Of a stretch of 64,000 nucleotides of DNA, positions 60,798 to 64,000 are shown one piece after another. The stretch spans positions 6,951,493-7,015,492 of the forward strand of contig NW_004454216.1 of NCBI RefSeq assembly GCF_000283155.1, read 5' to 3'. Both the position numbers and the translations under genes were made by a program. The stretch is from Ceratotherium simum simum (Eukaryota > Chordata > Mammalia > Perissodactyla > Rhinocerotidae). Each line of letters begins with the position of its first letter. Position 1 is the stretch's first letter. The notes under the pieces were generated by a model, which was not told the origin of the DNA, made no database searches, and saw nothing but the letters and a program-made list of their open reading frames with translations.

Positions 60798-61150
60798 TGT
60801 CTTAGTTCGGGCTGCTGTAATGAGATACTATAAACTGGGTGGCTTATAAAGAACAGAAATTTATTTCTCACAGTTCTAGAGGCTGGGAAGTTCAAGATCA
60901 AGGTGCTGGCAGATTCCGTATCTGGTGAGAGCGCGCTTCCTGTTTCACAGATGGCTGTCTTCTCATCGTGTCCTCACATGGCAGAAGGGGCAAAGGGCTC
61001 TCTGGGATTGCTTTTATAAGGGTGTTAATCTCATTCATGAGAGCTCCATCCTAGGACCTATTCACCTTCCAAAGGCCTCACTTCCAAATATCATCACATT
61101 GGAGATAGTGATTCCACATATGAATTTTGGAGAGACACAGCCCCATAACA
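60798..61150 (-). mobile_element. MaLR (MLT1/MST-like) LTR, antisense
   Basis: From TGTCTTAGTTCGGGCTG to CCCCATAACA, with 'ctgggtggcttataaagaac', 'ttctcacagttctagaggct' and 'tgtcctcacatggcagaagg'. The flanks GAGGA and GAAGA (4 of 5) form the expected 5-bp duplication. Confidence 0.88.
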
Positions 61151-61240
61151 GAAGAGAAAATATCACCTTGAGATCTCCTTCCCGTGAGATTCATTGAATT
61201 TTCTCCCCTCGTCATATAAGTGTAGACTAAGCAGGCTTTG

Positions 61241-61416
61241 GAGTAAGTGCCAAATATTCTTAGACAATTCAATTTAAGGGGCATGAGAACTCTCAGAAGA
61301 AGATGCTGAACTTCATGATAATGAGATCTGTAGGACATATGAGTGATGAAGTGGCTAACTGTAAAACTAGGGGAAATGTCCATATTTAAATTTCAAGTTT
61401 GTGGAGCAACTCATTC
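61241..61416 (+). repeat. Local duplication, copy A
   Basis: Shares an ordered set of segments with 61855-62030: 'caatttaaggggcatgagaa', 'ctcagaag..gatgctgaac', 'catgataatgag', 'aagtggctaa', 'aatgtccatatttaaatt', 'aagtttgtg'. There are no coding frames of note. Confidence 0.8.
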
Positions 61417-61854
61417 AGACTACACTTACATGACTTAATGTAAACTAAGTGTTGCCCTGGGAGAGATGAATAGAAGACCATTGGTGCTTCCTATGGTTTT
61501 AAAATTCTGTGTCTACTCTGAGAAAGAAAGTGGCCACCCTGAGAAGTAGGGACGGTAATTTTGCATCTGACGGTGGTGGTGGCGGTGGATGTGATGTACT
61601 GCTCCCTGGGAGGTTATGATTGCCACTCAAGAAAGTTGTAATTTAAGACACCCCAAGTAGGGTCTCACTGTAATTATGCAATGATCTGAACTCATCAAAA
61701 TGTCCTTGTAATAGCCAAGTATCCATGGAATTTTTAAGGCAAAATTCAACTGCAATACATATGGCAGAGAAAAAGTAACTGTACCGGGTGGTATAAAATG
61801 ACCAAATTCCGTTTCCCTCTATGTTTGGCATTAGAAGAGAACTAACCCACTTTG

Positions 61855-62030
61855 CAGTAAGTGCCCAGTGTCCTCATGCCCAATTTAAGGGGCATAAGAA
61901 TTCTCAGAAGATGCTGAGCTTCGTGATAATGAGGCATGTGGGACGTGCGAACAAGTGGCTAATCGGAAACATAGGGAAAAAATGTCCATATTTAAATTCT
62001 AAGTTTGTGAGGCAATTCATTCCAGTTACA
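61855..62030 (+). repeat. Local duplication, copy B
   Basis: Same-orientation partner of the copy about 614 bases upstream, at a rough identity of 80-85% by eye with small indels. Confidence 0.8.
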
Positions 62031-62059
62031 GGTGAAAGGTGTTTTCTTAAGGCTAATAA

Positions 62060-63320
62060 AATGTAGGCCTTTTGGAGATGTGATTCTTTGGATTTGACAT
62101 TTGGCTTGTTAACTATTTTTCAATGAAGGATTTTGAATATGTATTTCTCATTTCCATTGATGCTGTTGAGAAGTCAACTATCAGCTTATTATCATTCCTT
62201 TATAGGTCATTTTTCTTTTCTCTCTAGCTTCTTTCAAGATCTGTTTATCTTTGATAGTCTGTGATTTCATTATGGTATATCTAGATGTTGTTTTCTAATT
62301 TTTCATGCTTGGTACCCATTAGGATTTCTGAATGTGAGGATTCCTATATGTCATCAGTTCTGGGAATTTTTCATTCATTATAACTTTGGATATGCGTTTC
62401 CTCCATTATCTCTATTATTACTTTCTGTGATTCCAGTTCGATGTGTATTGTACCTTCTCATCTTATCTTCCCCTTCTCTTACCTTACCTCCCATCAATCT
62501 CTTTGCTCCTCCATGCTTTCAGAGTAATCACTTCATATCTATCTTCAAGTTCATTAACTCTCTTTTCACTTGCGTAACTGAAACTTTTAAATGCCAGTGG
62601 TTATATTTTTCACTTACATTTTTTCATATACTTTCAATATTTCTTTTGTTTTATATTTTGTATCCATTTCTCATATCGGAAGTTTTTATAGTTCTGATTC
62701 TGCTTCTTGATGTTTCTCTTGATTTCTTCCCATGACATCTTATTTCCTCATTTATTTTGTGATTTTTAATTTTGACCCCTCAAAGAAAATTTACTTTTGC
62801 TCCTATCGGGCACCTGGAGGCACTTCCCAACTCAAACTATTTTGAATTCTCAGTTTGGGATTTTTCGGCTCACATTAGTAATGGGAATTCCAGCCTCAAA
62901 TCCAATGAGAGTGACTCATGGCTATGAATTTCTCAGGAGAAATTTATCCTTCCTAGCATCCCAAGGGTAAGACAGGCACTTGTATTTACTGGGCTTCTTG
63001 TGAGTGGCTCTTTTTTCCTATTTCCTCTTTTCACCAAGGATGTCCCCTTTGGGAGCACTAGTTAGGCAAGAGTCTTTGATCCTATTTCCTATCTTACTCA
63101 CACCTTGAGATTTTTCTCCTCTCTTCCAAATGTAGTTTTCTCTGATTTGTGCTTTCTTATCATTTTTGGCTTCTAGGAATTTTCCTTTCTTGCCAATACA
63201 ACTATGCATTTTTTTAAATATATAATTTTTCCAATTTTCCTTTCTTTTTTAGGTGCTTTGCACCAGAATGATTTTTTTAATACCTAGTATTCCATATTGC
63301 CAGAAAGAGAACTTCTATTT
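62060..63320 (-). mobile_element. Pyrimidine-rich old L1-like sequence, antisense
   Basis: T-rich + strand with phrases such as 'gatgctgttgagaagtcaac', 'ctgggaatttttcattcatt' and 'atcttcaagttcattaactc', seen in antisense old L1 3' regions. The 133-codon frame at 62334 is hydrophobic only because of the T-rich composition. Confidence 0.5.
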
Positions 63321-64000
63321 TTCATTTAGTTAGCTATATCAGGTTTCCCCAGCCTTTTGAATTTACCAAATGGTAAATTTTAAGAAAAAAGAATTGACAG
63401 ACATAGTCTTGGCCAACTTTTTATTTTGTGAAATAACGTTTAAAAACAAACAAACAAAAACGTAACTACCTCCTACCAACACCATCATTCCATAGTGGAA
63501 AGTTGGGAAGACAGATTATGAGAGAAACAGCCTTTAACTTAAATTTACTTAATTTTGCATTTTGCTGAGACTAGTGACAACTTTGTCATACACCATCATT
63601 GGTTCATGGACTAGCATTTGGAAACCACTAAGCTATGTCACGTGCCATGAAGACTACTCTATCTGAAAGTGTAAAATCTATTAACCAGAAATTCCAACGA
63701 CCAACATTAAGTCAACTGCCACCAGGACTAATGCCCTTAAATTTACTTGTTTGCAATTGAGGAAATAACTCCCAATTTATAAAAGAAATAAATCATGGAA
63801 TGTGAGGTCCAAATCTTGAGTCCCACCTACACTTGGGAAAATCACTTAATCTCTTAGCTCAATTTCTTCAGCTGAGACAATAATATATTACTCATATGGA
63901 TATTTTGAGGACTAATAGGAGGAGTATTCATTGGGGTTATTAACGTCTCTATTATTCCCCTCACTTACAAAATACAAACTGAATTCCCCTAAAAGGAGTA
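63320..64000. other. Intergenic right end of window
   Basis: A diverged repeat-like stretch at 63.34-63.63 kb ('tcaggtttccccagccttt' to 'ttggttcatggactagcattt') and unrecognised sequence beyond. No gene. Confidence 0.4.

Noticed and set aside
62334..62735. 133-codon hydrophobic frame resembling a multi-pass membrane protein
   Set aside because: The DNA is T-rich antisense L1-like sequence; hydrophobicity is a composition effect. It shows no receptor motifs such as those of DRD3, which lies further away in this synteny.
1..64000. CRISPR array, phage, operon or other prokaryotic system
   Set aside because: No regularly spaced short repeats, no tight directional gene clusters and no prokaryotic genes. 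Splice sites, SINEs and LINEs show this is mammalian DNA.

Overview
The window is nuclear DNA from a placental mammal, almost certainly a perissodactyl and probably an equid. The evidence is at least seven tRNA-derived SINEs of the ERE type (equine repetitive element), several with clear target-site duplications. L1, L2, MIR, hAT and MaLR repeats typical of mammals are also present. There are no bacterial genes, operons or CRISPR arrays. Apart from TIGIT exons and one zinc-finger locus, nearly every open frame in the window is chance or repeat-derived.

Layout. (1) 1 to about 8.94 kb is compact and poor in SINEs and LINEs. It holds several polyadenylation signals and is best read as the distal part of the very long ZBTB20 3' UTR on the + strand, an inference from gene order. 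(2) About 8.95-13.4 kb is a short intergenic gap with MIR-like and hAT relics. (3) About 13.4-31.3 kb is TIGIT on the minus strand. All four coding exons can be read with consensus splice sites and give an intact 243-residue immune checkpoint receptor: signal peptide, IgV domain, transmembrane segment, and a tail with ITT-like and ITIM tyrosines. ZBTB20 and TIGIT therefore converge tail to tail, as in human 3q13.31. (4) 31.3-56.7 kb is repeat-dense intergenic sequence. It includes an old L1 body split by EREs and a solo LTR, a three-level nested LTR stack at 42.8-44 kb, a degraded RAL GTPase retropseudogene at 50.7-51.2 kb, and an antisense L1 carrying EREs at 52.3-54.2 kb. (5) 56.9-58.6 kb is the ZNF80 locus on the + strand. 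Its C2H2 frame matches ZNF80 in order and spacing but is broken by a stop, and it is preceded at once by a decayed KRAB A+B domain with no intron between boxes or before the fingers. (6) 58.6-64 kb is intergenic, with a MaLR LTR, a local ~175-bp duplication and AT-rich old repeats.

The order ZBTB20 - TIGIT - ZNF80, with TIGIT convergent to ZBTB20 and divergent from ZNF80, matches conserved mammalian synteny. No new multi-gene system is present. The most interesting points are the intronless KRAB relic fused to ZNF80, lineage-specific TIGIT changes (an extra N-glycosylation sequon and an extra tail tyrosine), and the datable nested insertions.
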